Notes: generated from the letters alone by a model not told the origin. A stretch of DNA of 64,000 nucleotides from Zygaena filipendulae (GCA_907165275.2 OU015651.1:7276501-7340500); one strand, 5' to 3'. Positions 11,345-23,247 are shown, counted from the first letter of the stretch. Translations and numbers: made by a program.

Positions 11345-14300
11345 CAATTCAAAAAAGGAGGAAGTGTTGTGTACGCTTGCCCGGGGCTGGGCTCCATCTT
11401 GACGACGACCGGCTGCGCGAGCGCTAGGTCGGCGTGCGCCGCGTGCCGCTCCGCCTCGTAGTGCTTGTCGTGCGGCGCGTGCGCGTGCGCGTGCGCAACC
11501 ATCGCGCACTTGTCGTACTCGTCGGGCGGCGCGCCGTACCGCGACCCATCCTCCTGCAGCGCGCACGCATTGTACTTGTCCTCATGCTCGTGGCCACGGT
11601 AATCTAACTTCTCGTCATGCGACTCCAGCTGCGGCGAGTGGGTCATCATCGGATAGTCACGCATCCCCAACGGCGGCGGGCTTCCTTCACCATACTCGTA
11701 CGTGTGCCGAGGCGCGAACATCTGACCATCGTGGCCGTTTAGAACGGTCGTGTAGGAGTAAGCTGTTTGAGCGTTGAACCCGGGGTAGCCGCTGTTTGAC
11801 GATAATAAGTGATGCGAGGACAAGTCGTACGAATGTTGGTAAGACCAGGAATCGGCGGGTGCCGGGAGGCCGTTCTGCGGGAACGCTGGCAAGTTACCAC
11901 CGATACCGGAAAAGCCGGTGCCCAAAGTCGTGGAGCTCGGTGAACTGGAACCGATGTATCCTGTCTTGCGAGGGGGTTCTCGCTTGCGCCATTTCGCTCT
12001 TCTGTTTTGGAACCAAACCTGTAAAATTGTGATATTTTTATCTGTTTGATGTAAAAATAAAACCTCTTTTATTTAGGATTCATTGTTTCTCGACATACCT
12101 GTACTCTTGATTCTGATAAACTGAGCTTAAGTGCAAGCTCTTCTCTCGCAAATACATCGGGATATGGCGCACGCTCGAATGCTCTTTCCAATTCTTCTAA
12201 TTGATATGCCGTGAATGTAGTCCTGAAAAAAAAACGATGCTGATTCAAATAGTAAATTACTTGAGAGAGCCCTTTGCCTATATACCTAGATGATATCCAA
12301 TAAGCAAGTAATATAAACTTATGCATTCATATTTATTCAAATGTTTATAGGTATTAATTCTCTTATCACTCAGGGGTGCATCCACCATCTGACGCGTGCA
12401 GTGCAATATGGCTGTGGTGCGGGCGCACGCGCAGAATTGATTGAGCGTGAAACGAAATTCACCCCTGTTGCGCGCGACCACTTCTAATTACCTGCCAATT
12501 GACTACAGAGTTATAGTGGCGCTAAATAAATTAGTTGTTTATAACATGTCACGTGTCGATAAAAAATATTTACATACGTAGGTAATTAGGTATTCAGGTT
12601 TCATGGAACCTATTTCAATATTTACCCCTTAGGTATTTATTTATTTTTATAACATTTTTACAAAAATAAAAACAAAACTTGGGTCCTAGATACTAAGGGT
12701 GATGATATGTGATGTACCTAGGTACTTATAAATAAAAGAAACATGAATGAGCCAGTATCGCGTGACATGAGTCAATTGGGGTCATTAATTTATGGTGTTG
12801 CAATGGTAAGTATTCATAAACCGAGAGCTGCATGCCGCGTCCCCCCGTGGCCGAAGCCAAGATGCGACGATAAGGCAATTTACTCCCTGCAGATATACGG
12901 GTAATTACTCCTCGAATAAAACGACATCGCTGTTTATGAATCTTTCACTTTGGCGCCTGCATCAAGAGGCATGATTAACACAAAAGTACCTACCTACAAG
13001 ATATAAATAACCGTTTAATAACTGGAAAATCAACGCATTTTGTGCAAAAGAGATGTTCTAGGTTTATTTACAAGGTGTACCTACATCATTGGGAGGAAGT
13101 TGCTGTAATCGCCACGCATGGTTGGCTAGGTACCTACATGATGGTCTGACGATTTGGTAAATGACTGGTAGCCCGGCATGATGACGGCACTATCTGTAGG
13201 TATGTCGTGACTAGGTGTTGGGATTCTAAGGTTATTTTTGTATGAGGAGCGATTGGTTTACTTTAATTTTGGTCATTTTTGGTTATTTTTAATATATTAA
13301 TATATTATTTTTAATATATTAATATATTATTTAATATAATATTACCTATACATAATATACCTAATATTAATTTTCAGAAAATATCATGGTTAGTGATGAG
13401 GACTTAATTTTAGAATCAGTTCAGTAGATTCATCATCCCCTACGAGTCCTATGACCCACACAAATTTTACGTCTCAATATTGGTGTAGGCAGGGTGTAGG
13501 TATACTTACTTACCCCTATGTTTATAACTGAATGATACTGAAAATTGCCCTGCTTAATTGTAGTGACATGATTTATTGTTCAGAATTTAAAAAACGGTTC
13601 TAACGTGAAAACGGTAATTTATTACATCTTACTACCTGCTAACTTCTAAGTGACGAAACAAGGTTCGTTGGTGTCTTAGCTATCCAGACGCGGATCCAGC
13701 CTTATGGGCACCCTAATTAAAACACTAGCCTATCAACCCTCGTTGATAAGTTAATGTCAATCAAATAGATTGGTAAAAAAAAAAACGATGAACCGTGCAT
13801 GATTTGGAACGCGATATGCGCGATATGCTTTCAAGCTCTAGTATCTAGTAGCTCAAGTATCATCATAATCGGTTTAGTAGTTTACTTTAGATATTGTGAT
13901 ATGCAAACAAAACAAATTTTTGGCTGGCCGTGCCCCCAATCATTTTTAGGGGCTGGATCCTCTCCTGTTGCCATGTAATCTTCGAGTAGGTGTTGTATTT
14001 TTATAATAATAAAACTAATATGAATCAACAATTATGTTTAATAGGTAATAATCACAAGTCACACAGAGTTACATGTTAACCATGAGGGCAGCCATAATGC
14101 TTCTCCTTCTAATGGGGTTGCCAACTCATAATAAGTATACAAACATAACATCCCCCTTTTTTCATAAAAAGAATTAATTATCAATTTAACATTTAGGAAC
14201 AAATATAATCTTTAAAATATGATGGTTTTTTAATTACCCTACCAGACCTTGTTTTTTCAACATTGTCATCCTTCTCAATATCCTCATTCAAATTGACAAC

Positions 14301-17300
14301 ATTACTATTTGAACACCCATCATCATTAGTACAATCCAAATTATGCTTCAAGTTATCATGACTATAGTTCAGTTCCTCATAAATATTATTATCTTGATAT
14401 TTTCCCCCTTTTATTAAATCTTTTCTATTTCTCCTTATTATTTGTCCCTCATCATTTTTTATTAAGTAAGATCTAGGCTCTGATGTTTTATTTAATACTA
14501 CTGCACTTTTGTGAGGACCTGAACTATGTTCACTCTTAATTTTTACATGATCACCACTATTCAATTCAGGCAACTCTTTGCTATTTAAATCAAACCTTAC
14601 TTTTTGTTTACACTGTCTTTCTATTAACTCTTTATGGAAATTCTCTCTTAAATTTTCTTTAACACTTGTAACACATGGTAATAGGTTTTTAACAGGTCTA
14701 CTAAACATTAGCTCTGATGGTGTGACACCACTATTAGAAATAGGTGTATTTCTGTAAGCTAACAATCCTAGAAAAATATCTTTATTCTCTGCAATTAATT
14801 TCTTTAAAATTCTTTTAACAGTTTGTATGTACCTCTCAGCTAAACCATTTGCTTGATGAAACTTAGGACTAGTTATTTTATGAACAAAATTCCACTTTTT
14901 AGCAAAACTTTTAAACTCATAACTTGTAAACTGGGATCCTGAATCAGAGTACATTATTTCTGGTATGCCAAACCTAGAAAATATCTCCTTTAAACAGTCT
15001 ACTGTAGACATTGTTGATAATGAATTTAATTTTTGAATTTCCACATATTTGCTAAAAGCATCCACAACTAATATATAGGGCTGTCCCCTTAAAAAAAAAA
15101 TGTCTACTGATATGTTTTCCCAGACATTATTAGGTATTTCTTTACAGATCATTGGTTCTTTTTTATTTGAATTTTGATACTGCTTACACAAGTCACATTT
15201 GCCAACATAGTCCTCGATTTGCTTTGACATATTAGGCCAATATACAGATTTCCTTGCTAACACTTTACATTTGTCTATTCCCATATGAGCATAATGTATT
15301 CGATACAACATTTCTTTTCTATATTTATATGGTATAACCAATTGACTGTTTTTCATTAATAACCCATTACATTCAGATAACTCATCTTGAAAATTAAAAT
15401 ATGGTTTAGCTAAACTATCCACATTATATTTATTAACAGGCCAACCATTTCTTACATATTTTAACACCGCTTGTAACTCTGCATCTCTACTTGTTTCCTC
15501 TTGCAAAATTTTACATCTTTCATTAGACATATTAATTCCTTCCATTATCATACACACATGTGCCTCAATATCCTGATCATAAGTTTCCTTATCCCTTTCA
15601 TTGTCAATAAAAGATCTACTCAAGTGATCAGCTACTACAAGTTCTTTTCCTGGCTTATATTTTAATTCAAAATCAAAACTTTGCAAAGCCATTCTGATTC
15701 TTTGTAATCTTACAGGGCACTTATAAAGTGGCTTAGAAAAAATGGATACAAGAGGCTTATGATCAGTCTCTACAATAAAATGTTGACCAAACACATATTG
15801 ATAAAACTTTTTAATCCCATACAAAATCGCTAAACTCTCCTTCTCAATTTGGCTATAATTTTGTTCTGTAGGAGTCATCGCTTTTGAGCTATAAGCTATA
15901 GGTCTATTATTTTGTAAGAGCACACACCCAATACCATCCTTTGATGAGTCTACGCTTAGTACAACTGGTTTGTTAATATCAAAGAATGATAAAACTGGTG
16001 GCTCACATAACATCTTTTTAATATTATCATATGCTCCTTGATGTTCATTATGCCATATAAATTCTACATCTTTTTTTAAAAGCTGTCTTAATGGTGCTGT
16101 ACAAGTTGACATGTTAGGTACAAATTTAGTTACAAAATTAAGCATCCCAAAAAATCTCTGTAATTCAGTTTTATTTGTAGGTGATTTCATCTCTATAATA
16201 GCCTTAACCCTATCTGGATCAACCTTTAACCCTGACTCTGACACAATATGACCCAAGTATTTAACTTCTTTTAATCTCAATTGACATTTTTTTAGGTTGA
16301 ACTTTACATTAAATTCTTTTGCTCTTTCTAGCACAGTTTCTAATATTTTATCATGTTTAGCCACAGTATTTGCATAAATACAGATATCATCACAATAATT
16401 TACTACTCCTTCTATATCTTTAAAAATTTCCCCAAAAACTCTAGCAAAAACTTCCGGACTAGATGCCAAACCATAAGGCAAACGATTAAAATGAAATCTT
16501 CCATAGGGTGTATTAAAGGTTGTGAGCTGTCTAGATCCTTTGGATAACACAATGTTCCAAAACCCAGATTGAGCATCAAGAACACTAAAAATTTTACTAC
16601 CCGATAGCTTTGACATGATTTCATCTAATGAAGGTATCATATAGTGTTCTCTCTGAATTTGTTTGTTTAGGTGTTGTGGGTCTAAACATAACCGAATGGA
16701 TCCGTCAGACTTCATGGTGATAACTAAGGAACTCACAAATTCTGTTGGTGAATCAATTTTAGAAATAATATCTAACTGTTCCAATCTACTTAACTCATCT
16801 TTTAATTTATTTTGTAATTTAAATGGTACATGTCTTGGTGGCTCTATTTTTGGTATATAATCAGACTTTAACTGGATATTATATTCAAAATTTTTTATTT
16901 TACCTATACCACCAAAAACCTCTTTACATTTTGACAATATAGGATCATTAGGGTCACTTACCACAGTGGATATATTTTTCTTATATCTATTTATTAATCC
17001 AACAGCAGATAATGTAGGCAACCCTAAAATAGGTGCATAGTTATATTTAGTTACTTCAAATTCCACATTTTGGGACTCACCCATTATTTGACATTTTATG
17101 TTCACTTTACCTACTGTCTCAATAATTTTACCATCATAGTTGTATAATCTTAACATAGACTTTTCTATTGGAATTTTATATCTTTTACACAATATTTTCC
17201 CTATGACATTGCATTCAGCACCGGTGTCTAATTTAAACATAATTGGCCTCTTATCATAGTCACTAAAATACACCGGCTCATACCAGCACTTATATGAATC

Positions 17301-20300
17301 ACTTTCACTAACACTACCTATCAATAAATCTGTTTTAATATGCTCTACTTCTTTTCTTGATCGACACATATTCGCAAAATGACCACGCTTCTGACAATGG
17401 TTGCATGTTTTACCATATGCTGGACACTTGTATCTATCATGACTCCTGCCACATTGTTGACATCTTCTCTCCATCCTATGATGTGAACCTCTTGAGTTTG
17501 ATCTCATCCTTCGCTCACCTTGGCTTGTATCTTGTCTATTTTGTACCTCCAATCTATGCCTAATCTCTGACTTGCCTCTGTTCTCTGCTCTTTGTCTAGT
17601 CTCTGATCTACCTCTGCTTTGTGATGGCCTTGATCTCTCATCATCCGCTGTAATCTTCTGTATTGATCTATCACCTTCCAACTGCTTCACTTGCTCAGCG
17701 GCTAACTCTGCTGCTTTACATATCTGGATTGTCTTTTCTAATGTTAATTTCTGTTCTCTAAGTAATCTATCCTTCAATCTACTGTCTCTTATGCCAGCTA
17801 TAATTCTATCTCTTATCAGTCTGTCTTTTAAGTCACCAAAATTGCAACCAGTGCTTAGTTTCTTTAATTCTGTGAGATAAATGTCAAATGGTTCAGCCTC
17901 ACCTTGATTTCTAGTGAAGAATATATGTGACTTGATACACTCACTCTCGATTGGCACAAAATGGTCATGAAATTTTTGAATGAGTATTTCGTATGTTTTC
18001 TCCTCAGATTCCTCGAATGTTTGCGCTATTTCTATACATTGCTCACCAATGCAATGCAACAATAATGCTACCTGTACACTTTGTTCCTTTTTATCCGCGC
18101 CGATGGCCGTTCTGTATATTTCAAACCTTTTCCGCCATTTTTTGAACTCTTCCGCACTTAGTTCCTTCAGGGCTTCTGGGGGTTTTATGCCCGCCCCATC
18201 CATATTTCCTTTTTTCTTTTTAAAAACGCAGCGCCATGTTGTAGTTTTATAATAATATAAAACTAAATATGAATCAACAATTATGTTTAATAGGTAATAA
18301 TCACAAGTCACACAGAGTTACATGTTAACCATGAGGGCAGCCATAATGCTTCTCCTTCTAATGGGGTTGCCAACTCATAATAAGTATACAAACATAACAG
18401 TAGGTCATTTTTTTTTTACTTTCTTTAGGTAGGAACATATTAAGTAGGTATCTAATATCTTAGGTACATACCTATTTACCACTATTACATTTTTTGATTG
18501 AAAATATTGGCTAAAATCAACAAGTAATTTTAAAATGATGTTACTAACATCTGTTGTGCCACTATTATTGTTACCTAGTTTTTCAAATATGAACCAATTC
18601 GTTATGCAAATAAATAGAGGGGAGCAAGTGACGAGGCCGAGGTGGTACGATGAATAAAACCGTCGAACACCTACTGTCATCTCTCCACCGCGTCGGTATG
18701 CGGTACCGATGTGATGAGGGGTCGTCTGTCGTAACGCATGCCATTTAATTGTTTTACCACGATCACAAATAATTTTGTGTTGAAAATACAATTTAAAAAA
18801 ACTGAACAACATTTAGGTCGATTTTTAAACAAGATAGCAGCGTCTAAAATTTTTTTTTAATGATTAACAGGTCAGACTTTTGACCACAGCTCACATTTCT
18901 CGTCTTAAGTGAATGACGGTCTGATGTCAAATTTTGGTACTTCACTGCGCAGGTGTGTAAGGATTGTAGCAAATAAGTAACCCATCTACCCCTTAGGGAA
19001 ATAGGTGTGAGCTTAGATACGTATGTATTTTATTTACTACAATGGTTCATAAAAAGGAGATTTTAGCTAGGTTTCTGATTTACTAAATAACATAGATCGC
19101 AGTGTAGGTATAGGTAAGTTTAATATAGTCTTATATACCAACTTCTGTTTCCCAGCGGGATTCCGAGACTCATCATAAACTCTAAAAAGTACTTTATCAA
19201 CTTAGGGATACTGTAGCTTCACATTAGTGGAAGAATTTTTAGAATCGGTTCAGTGGTTCCAGAAATTACCTTTTACTTTTGTAGGTATATTTTTATACTA
19301 TCATATAATACATACTAAACACTCAGATTTCAAGATTGACACAAACGTTAATACATGAAACGTTTACCCTTAAGTGGAAGTTGAAACCACTAAACCCAGC
19401 GTAACAGGTTCGCTAACTACTAGACCATATTTTATTCAAAGACTAATTGTTCCTCGCGGTTACACACATGTTAGTTTCGGAGTTTCCGCGGTGATTTCAG
19501 GATAAAAGTGTCCTATAACCTTCTCTATATCCCTGATAACGTCTATATAAAATTACATGATGATATCGGCTGTGTAGTTAAAGCGTGCAAGCCCGCGTGC
19601 GTAACAAACAAATAAACCCAGATTGATATGACATGATATACGTAGATTTATATTACAACCCACAAGGTGTTTAACAAATAGCGCTATAACTCTATTAAAA
19701 ATTACGGTGTAGGTGAGAGTAGTAGGTAACTCGTCACAATGAAGTTCTTGCTACGGTAATCGTAGCAGATGCCACGGTTTCTTCGTAGCGCTCTACGTAG
19801 CCCGTAGCCCTTCGGCCGCCTACGTAAAGCTTTTCTTTCACAATCATATAAGGCGTATTATGATTTAAGAATAGTTTGTAATCTTCCTTTAATACTTATA
19901 GCTAATACAATTGTTTATAATAATTGGTTGTTTTAAAAACATAGCGACTGGATATCATTGTAAAAATTCAATAAAGTTAAAGTGCTACCTAATAAAATTG
20001 ACTGACCTGGTTTTCTTTTTCTTGATTCCGTTGTTGTCGTTCTTTTTCTTTTCACTTTTCTTGGTGGTAGCAGGCGGTGGCGGCGGGGGAGGCGGATGCG
20101 ATACGCTCGTCGACTCCACGGGCTGTAGCAGTAAGGGCTCCTCCTTGCACTTATGGTCGCCGTTAGAGAACACGGGCAGCTCGTCGCGGTACTGCAGCTC
20201 TCCGCCAGCGCCAACCACCACTTGCACGTGCCGCTCCTTCCCGAACTCGGTGAACATGTTCTCCTCAAAGGTAGGCTGGTCCATGCCGCCGGCGGCGGCT

Positions 20301-20365
20301 TCGAAAGCGCACTCGTAGCGCGCGCTCACGCCGGCCCCAGCGCCTATCTCGCTGCACACGTACAT
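11344..20365 (-). CDS. repo: reversed polarity (repo), glial paired-class homeodomain factor
   Basis: Repo drives terminal differentiation of lateral glia in insects and acts in the nucleus. Coding exons: 20365-20007, 12222-12099 and 12018-11344, 385 codons in frame. The homeodomain spans the three exons. It has basic NGIKKKKTR at the end of exon 1, then [20 protein letters not shown] and [20 protein letters not shown], then [21 protein letters not shown] (shown in pieces). The [13 protein letters not shown] core and the EPPRKTGYI tail are diagnostic of Repo rather than Aristaless, Rx or Homeobrain; recognition-helix residue 50 is Gln. Flanks are low-complexity: eight prolines before the basic stretch, an alternating His-Ala run near the C-terminus. 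The chosen ATG (20365) is the first in frame after an upstream stop (20519-20521). An earlier coding exon cannot be excluded, since fly Repo is longer. The 7.8-kb first intron contains an intact LTR element. Confidence 0.87.
12223..13985. other. repo first intron, proximal part
   Basis: Intron sequence of repo between exon 2 and the LTR element. It contains an AT repeat of TTAATATA units at 13290-13345. No second gene is supported; frames seen in antisense to the homeobox exons are shadows. Confidence 0.6.
13991..14150 (-). repeat. 3' LTR
   Basis: 160 bp, TG...CA ends, matching 18237-18399. Element orientation is minus, so this is the downstream LTR. Confidence 0.93.
14151..14162 (-). promoter_or_regulatory. 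Polypurine tract
   Basis: AAAAAAGGGGGA on the minus strand, immediately upstream of the 3' LTR: the expected primer for plus-strand DNA synthesis. Confidence 0.85.
14193..18203 (-). CDS. Gag-Pol polyprotein of the LTR retrotransposon
   Basis: 1336 codons without interruption. Order, from the chosen ATG: Gag-like helical region (1-230), Arg/Ser-rich linker, a CX2C zinc knuckle (CQQCGRS...C then [14 protein letters not shown], about 258-280), aspartic protease with DTG near 336, reverse transcriptase with YCDD near 603-606, RNase H (VLSVDSS...GIGCVLLQ and ETDHKPL), then integrase. Integrase has an HHCC finger (about 970-1006) and catalytic D, D, E near 1034, 1087 and 1123 with 35 residues between the last two. 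All catalytic motifs are present, so the protein may be functional. The frame is open a further 36 codons upstream into the LTR, but the ATG at 18203, just after the primer-binding site, is the natural start. Gag and Pol are fused in one frame, so no frameshift is needed. The integrase is followed by a short basic tail and no env. Confidence 0.93.
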   Translation of the reverse strand: MDGAGIKPPEALKELSAEEFKKWRKRFEIYRTAIGADKKEQSVQVALLLHCIGEQCIEIAQTFEESEEKTYEILIQKFHDHFVPIESECIKSHIFFTRNQGEAEPFDIYLTELKKLSTGCNFGDLKDRLIRDRIIAGIRDSRLKDRLLREQKLTLEKTIQICKAAELAAEQVKQLEGDRSIQKITADDERSRPSQSRGRSETRQRAENRGKSEIRHRLEVQNRQDTSQGERRMRSNSRGSHHRMERRCQQCGRSHDRYKCPAYGKTCNHCQKRGHFANMCRSRKEVEHIKTDLLIGSVSESDSYKCWYEPVYFSDYDKRPIMFKLDTGAECNVIGKILCKRYKIPIEKSMLRLYNYDGKIIETVGKVNIKCQIMGESQNVEFEVTKYNYAPILGLPTLSAVGLINRYKKNISTVVSDPNDPILSKCKEVFGGIGKIKNFEYNIQLKSDYIPKIEPPRHVPFKLQNKLKDELSRLEQLDIISKIDSPTEFVSSLVITMKSDGSIRLCLDPQHLNKQIQREHYMIPSLDEIMSKLSGSKIFSVLDAQSGFWNIVLSKGSRQLTTFNTPYGRFHFNRLPYGLASSPEVFARVFGEIFKDIEGVVNYCDDICIYANTVAKHDKILETVLERAKEFNVKFNLKKCQLRLKEVKYLGHIVSESGLKVDPDRVKAIIEMKSPTNKTELQRFFGMLNFVTKFVPNMSTCTAPLRQLLKKDVEFIWHNEHQGAYDNIKKMLCEPPVLSFFDINKPVVLSVDSSKDGIGCVLLQNNRPIAYSSKAMTPTEQNYSQIEKESLAILYGIKKFYQYVFGQHFIVETDHKPLVSIFSKPLYKCPVRLQRIRMALQSFDFELKYKPGKELVVADHLSRSFIDNERDKETYDQDIEAHVCMIMEGINMSNERCKILQEETSRDAELQAVLKYVRNGWPVNKYNVDSLAKPYFNFQDELSECNGLLMKNSQLVIPYKYRKEMLYRIHYAHMGIDKCKVLARKSVYWPNMSKQIEDYVGKCDLCKQYQNSNKKEPMICKEIPNNVWENISVDIFFLRGQPYILVVDAFSKYVEIQKLNSLSTMSTVDCLKEIFSRFGIPEIMYSDSGSQFTSYEFKSFAKKWNFVHKITSPKFHQANGLAERYIQTVKRILKKLIAENKDIFLGLLAYRNTPISNSGVTPSELMFSRPVKNLLPCVTSVKENLRENFHKELIERQCKQKVRFDLNSKELPELNSGDHVKIKSEHSSGPHKSAVVLNKTSEPRSYLIKNDEGQIIRRNRKDLIKGGKYQDNNIYEELNYSHDNLKHNLDCTNDDGCSNSNVVNLNEDIEKDDNVEKTRSGRVIKKPSYFKDYICS
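18219..18236 (-). promoter_or_regulatory. Primer-binding site
   Basis: TGGCGCTGCGTTTTTAAA on the minus strand begins directly inside the 5' LTR. TGG start complements the CCA end of a tRNA. I did not identify which tRNA. Confidence 0.7.
18237..18399 (-). repeat. 5' LTR
   Basis: 163 bp, partner of 13991-14150; the upstream LTR in element orientation, so it should carry the promoter. Confidence 0.93.
18405..19441. other. repo first intron, distal part
   Basis: Intron sequence with no recognised element apart from a Helitron-like word (CCCAGCGGGATTCCGAGAC) near 19152. A segment at about 19375-19430 reads weakly like a tRNA-derived SINE head on the minus strand (TGGTCTAGTAGTTAGCGAACC) but is too degenerate to call. 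Confidence 0.45.
19442..19626 (-). mobile_element. Helitron-like element, degenerate
   Basis: ACTAATTGTTCCTCGCGG at the left end and GCGTAACAAACAAATAAAC at the right match the family's reverse-complemented 3' and 5' ends; the GC hairpin is decayed. It lies in the repo intron. Confidence 0.5.
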
Positions 20366-20790
20366 GAAGCCGTCGGAGGCGGGCGGGTGCGGACCCGCTA
20401 CCTCAGCGCCCACCTCGCTCGGCTCCGTCGCGGAGGCCCGCGCACTCTCTAGCGGCGGCCTCGTTGCCGCTGTGCTGGCTCCGCAACTCGGGCTCGCCGA
20501 GCTCGAATCACAAACGATTTATCGACTCCGATATTAAACAATTTAACTTCATTGAGACGAGCCCTCGGGATCGACGAACGCGCGCGCCGTTCGTATCGAC
20601 GTGGCCGTGCCGGTTAAATGGCTTTAATCAACTTTAACGAACTAACCGAATTTGTGCTAGGGTTGGTCAATTTATATTATGATAATACGACCGTCGACTC
20701 GCGGTAAGAGCCAATGAATAACCCGACCGGCGCCGTCGACGCTGCAGTTGAGCGCGATAGTTTCGTTCTTATTGTGTTCGTATAGGATAG
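20366..20790. promoter_or_regulatory. GC-rich region around and upstream of repo exon 1
   Basis: CpG-rich sequence covering the exon and about 350 bases beyond, including CCAAT in AGCCAATGAATAAC near 20712. It probably contains the repo 5'UTR and promoter; no TATA or initiator element can be assigned with confidence. Confidence 0.4.
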
Positions 20791-20941
20791 ACTTCAAATC
20801 GTGTGTGTGGGTCGTTTACGCCTGTGTATGTATAGCTGTAGGGGACCAATAGCGGCACGTGAGCTGCAGCGCCACTCCCCCTGCGGCGCTCCCTCGGCCG
20901 CTCGGCTCCGCGAGCTGCGGGCGCCGTCCGCGTCCAACACC

Positions 20942-20949
20942 ATGCGGGA
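20942..20949 (+). promoter_or_regulatory. Possible Gcm-type binding site
   Basis: ATGCGGGA differs from the Gcm consensus AT(G/A)CGGG(T/C) only at the last base, about 580 bases upstream of the repo start codon. repo is a direct Gcm target in Drosophila. A single near-match is weak evidence. Confidence 0.25.
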
Positions 20950-21029
20950 TTCCCACAAACTCACCCGATATTTGTTTGTCTTCAGCACCATTGTAGGGTG
21001 CGAACGCCCACATCATTGCCATAGATTTC

Positions 21030-22611
21030 CATGACGCTTTATAGTAAATCAGTATCAACACCACTCATATGTCCATTTTATGATTTATAGCCGTGGGAAT
21101 ACTCAGATAATATTTAAGCAGCACTTTCCATCACAAGTTACTATATTTTTCTCTTATTTTCTGCTAATTATATGTAACATTCGAGATTTACACTAAATTT
21201 TGTTGTTGAGCGTTTTTATTTGATGTTTAATAATAAATTAAATAATCCAAAAAAATTATAAACTGAAAATTTCCGCGATACAGTAATGTGACTGATCGTG
21301 AGGTAGCGCGTCGAGATAACGCTAGCACAGCGCGAGACTGCATCGATACACTGATGCTAAACGCAACGATTGTTTAATTCCAGTATTAGTTACTCTTTAT
21401 TGTCGGTTAGTATTAATAAAATCGCCCTGACTATTAGCACTTAGATTAGCGTTGAGGGAGTAACAGCGCATTTCAACAATTTTGGTTGTTATTTAATTGA
21501 AGTCAATTTAGATGATCAGAGTCTATTTAGGTTGGTGCTGGCGCTCGCCAGCGGGATCTCGGCTTCATTGGGCTTATTGGTGACTTTCAGACAACACGAA
21601 TTGCACTCGCTGATGCATTTCTCGACGCATTTGCAGTTTAGGTGGTGTAAAATAAATAGGTCAAGAGCGCATCTCATTTTGGAACAGTATTTGGAATGTT
21701 TGTGTTGAAAGTAAAACATTCAAACAAATGCTACGATCTTTGAACTACAGGGAAGTTCAGTGAAAAAAAAAATGTGGTGAAGTGAACGAATACCGAGCAA
21801 AAATTGCGTGCGTTTGTGCTACTAGTGAAGTGTGAGTGAACACAATATATAGTTACAAACAGCATTTCGTGACTAGGCATGGTAGGTATCTAGCGCAGCT
21901 ACGGCGTAGCGTGTCGTCGGGTGTATGTAGCGCACGTCAATTTTAATGTACACAAAAGTATTTTTAAGTTTAAATTGAAATAATGAAGTTCTTAAGATGA
22001 CTTGGATTTTGGAGGCAGTAGTCTATATTTTTACGAAATTCAAAAAGTAGGAATATAACCGTATTTATTGTGTTTGTAATTTTCGTCGATGTTGATGCAT
22101 ACATTTTTAGTTGGTGTTAGAAATTGTAATAATTATTTTAGCCCATAATGCAGGCATATCAATATAACTGATAAAGCAGCAATTCATAGTTATGCCTAAT
22201 GAAAAAAAAACTTAATTTTATGCAACTTTTTCACATTTTACTTAAAAAAAATACGGCCAGGTGCTCACAGTTTGTTTTCGTCAACATAAATAATAACTCT
22301 ACTTTTAATTTCATTAAGATTTATATTTATTTACTGTACCTAAGTCAATGAGCTCCAGTAGTTCATGGTTCCGCCGAATGGTGTTCTAAAGTGCGCTGTC
22401 GTATCCATAGTTCTTACTGTTTTAAGTACGTATACTGTTTCATTTTCAGTTCCATAATTTTTTCATGATATTTTTTGATAACAAAGACAAATTAGAGTTA
22501 CCAAAGCGCAAGCAATTTTTTAGAAACTGGTGAATTTTTATAACAAAATTTCTATATTTATTTTAGTTTCTTTATTTCTACATTAACAGGTATTTAACAT
22601 CAATTACACAA
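21030..22611. other. Intergenic, upstream of repo
   Basis: No gene supported. Short frames here, such as a Cys-rich one at 21516-21719, lack splice context and family likeness. AT-rich with poly-A/T runs. Confidence 0.45.
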
Positions 22612-23247
22612 TAGGGTACTTGCATGAAATTTATGATAAGAAATTGTGTCAATATTTCAAAAATAGAGCCTTAGAAAAGCATTATCGTGAAAGATTTACT
22701 AAAAAAATTATCAATAGTTTCCAAAATATCCAACTTTTAATTTTGTGAAACGGAACGTTGCAACGAAACACCAATCACAGCCACGCTTAATATATTACGT
22801 CACTTTTATTTTTTAGGAAACATTTACGTCTTTCAGGGAAGGGAAAAGAAACTAAGTGCATACAACAACACATACTTTCCTTTTTCTGAAGTTGTTTACT
22901 TTAAAATGCATTGGTAAGATGCATTTTGATTCTTTACTGGAACTTTTGGAAGTAACTCGACTCAGTTCAACCTTAATTTCGCTTTTGGATTTTGAAGTTA
23001 TCTGTCTGTCAGTGTCATATGACTCTGTCAATACGACAGTGACATCTCTATCATAGATTAATAAGGCGTAATTTTTGACTAGTGACGTTCATTCCGCGTT
23101 TCGGCGGTAAAGTCCAAAGTAGTAACTTTGAAACGCTCTACTTAATTAATTTATGCATATATTTGTTTTCTTTTTCTTGCTTTGTTTAAGTAGGCCATAT
23201 ATATATCTTTAAAATAGAGTGAAAAAAAAATTCATGCAAGTATCCTA
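22612..23247. mobile_element. Inverted-repeat element (family A), copy 2
   Basis: 636 bp, ends TAGGGTACTTGCATGAA and TTCATGCAAGTATCCTA. Collinear with 1974-3578 but without the LINE, so it serves as the empty-site reference: AATAAGGCGTAATTTTTGAC then TAGTGACG runs unbroken here. Confidence 0.75.

Larger units (their letters stand above)
13991..18399 (-). mobile_element. Complete Ty3/gypsy-type LTR retrotransposon
   Basis: A 4.4-kb element in the same orientation as repo, inside its first intron. Terminal repeats of 160 and 163 bp begin TGTTGTA and end CATAACA. The 5-bp target GTAGG is duplicated at 13986-13990 and 18400-18404. Primer-binding and polypurine tracts touch the LTRs as expected, and one long open frame covers gag, protease, RT, RNase H and integrase. 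No envelope frame is present. The two LTRs look identical except for about one substitution and two short indels in the first 45 bases, so insertion appears recent. Confidence 0.95.

Noticed and set aside
13290..13345. AT-rich array considered as an origin or scaffold attachment site
   Set aside because: Only simple TTAATATA units; nothing beyond base composition supports a function.
19911..20452. Long plus-strand frames opposite repo exon 1
   Set aside because: Antisense shadows of a GC-rich coding exon.
20794..21064. GC-rich frames on both strands upstream of repo
   Set aside because: Mutually overlapping, no domain or splice support; likely promoter composition.
21516..21719. Cys-rich 67-codon frame
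   Set aside because: No signal peptide, no disulfide pattern of a known family, no transcription signals.
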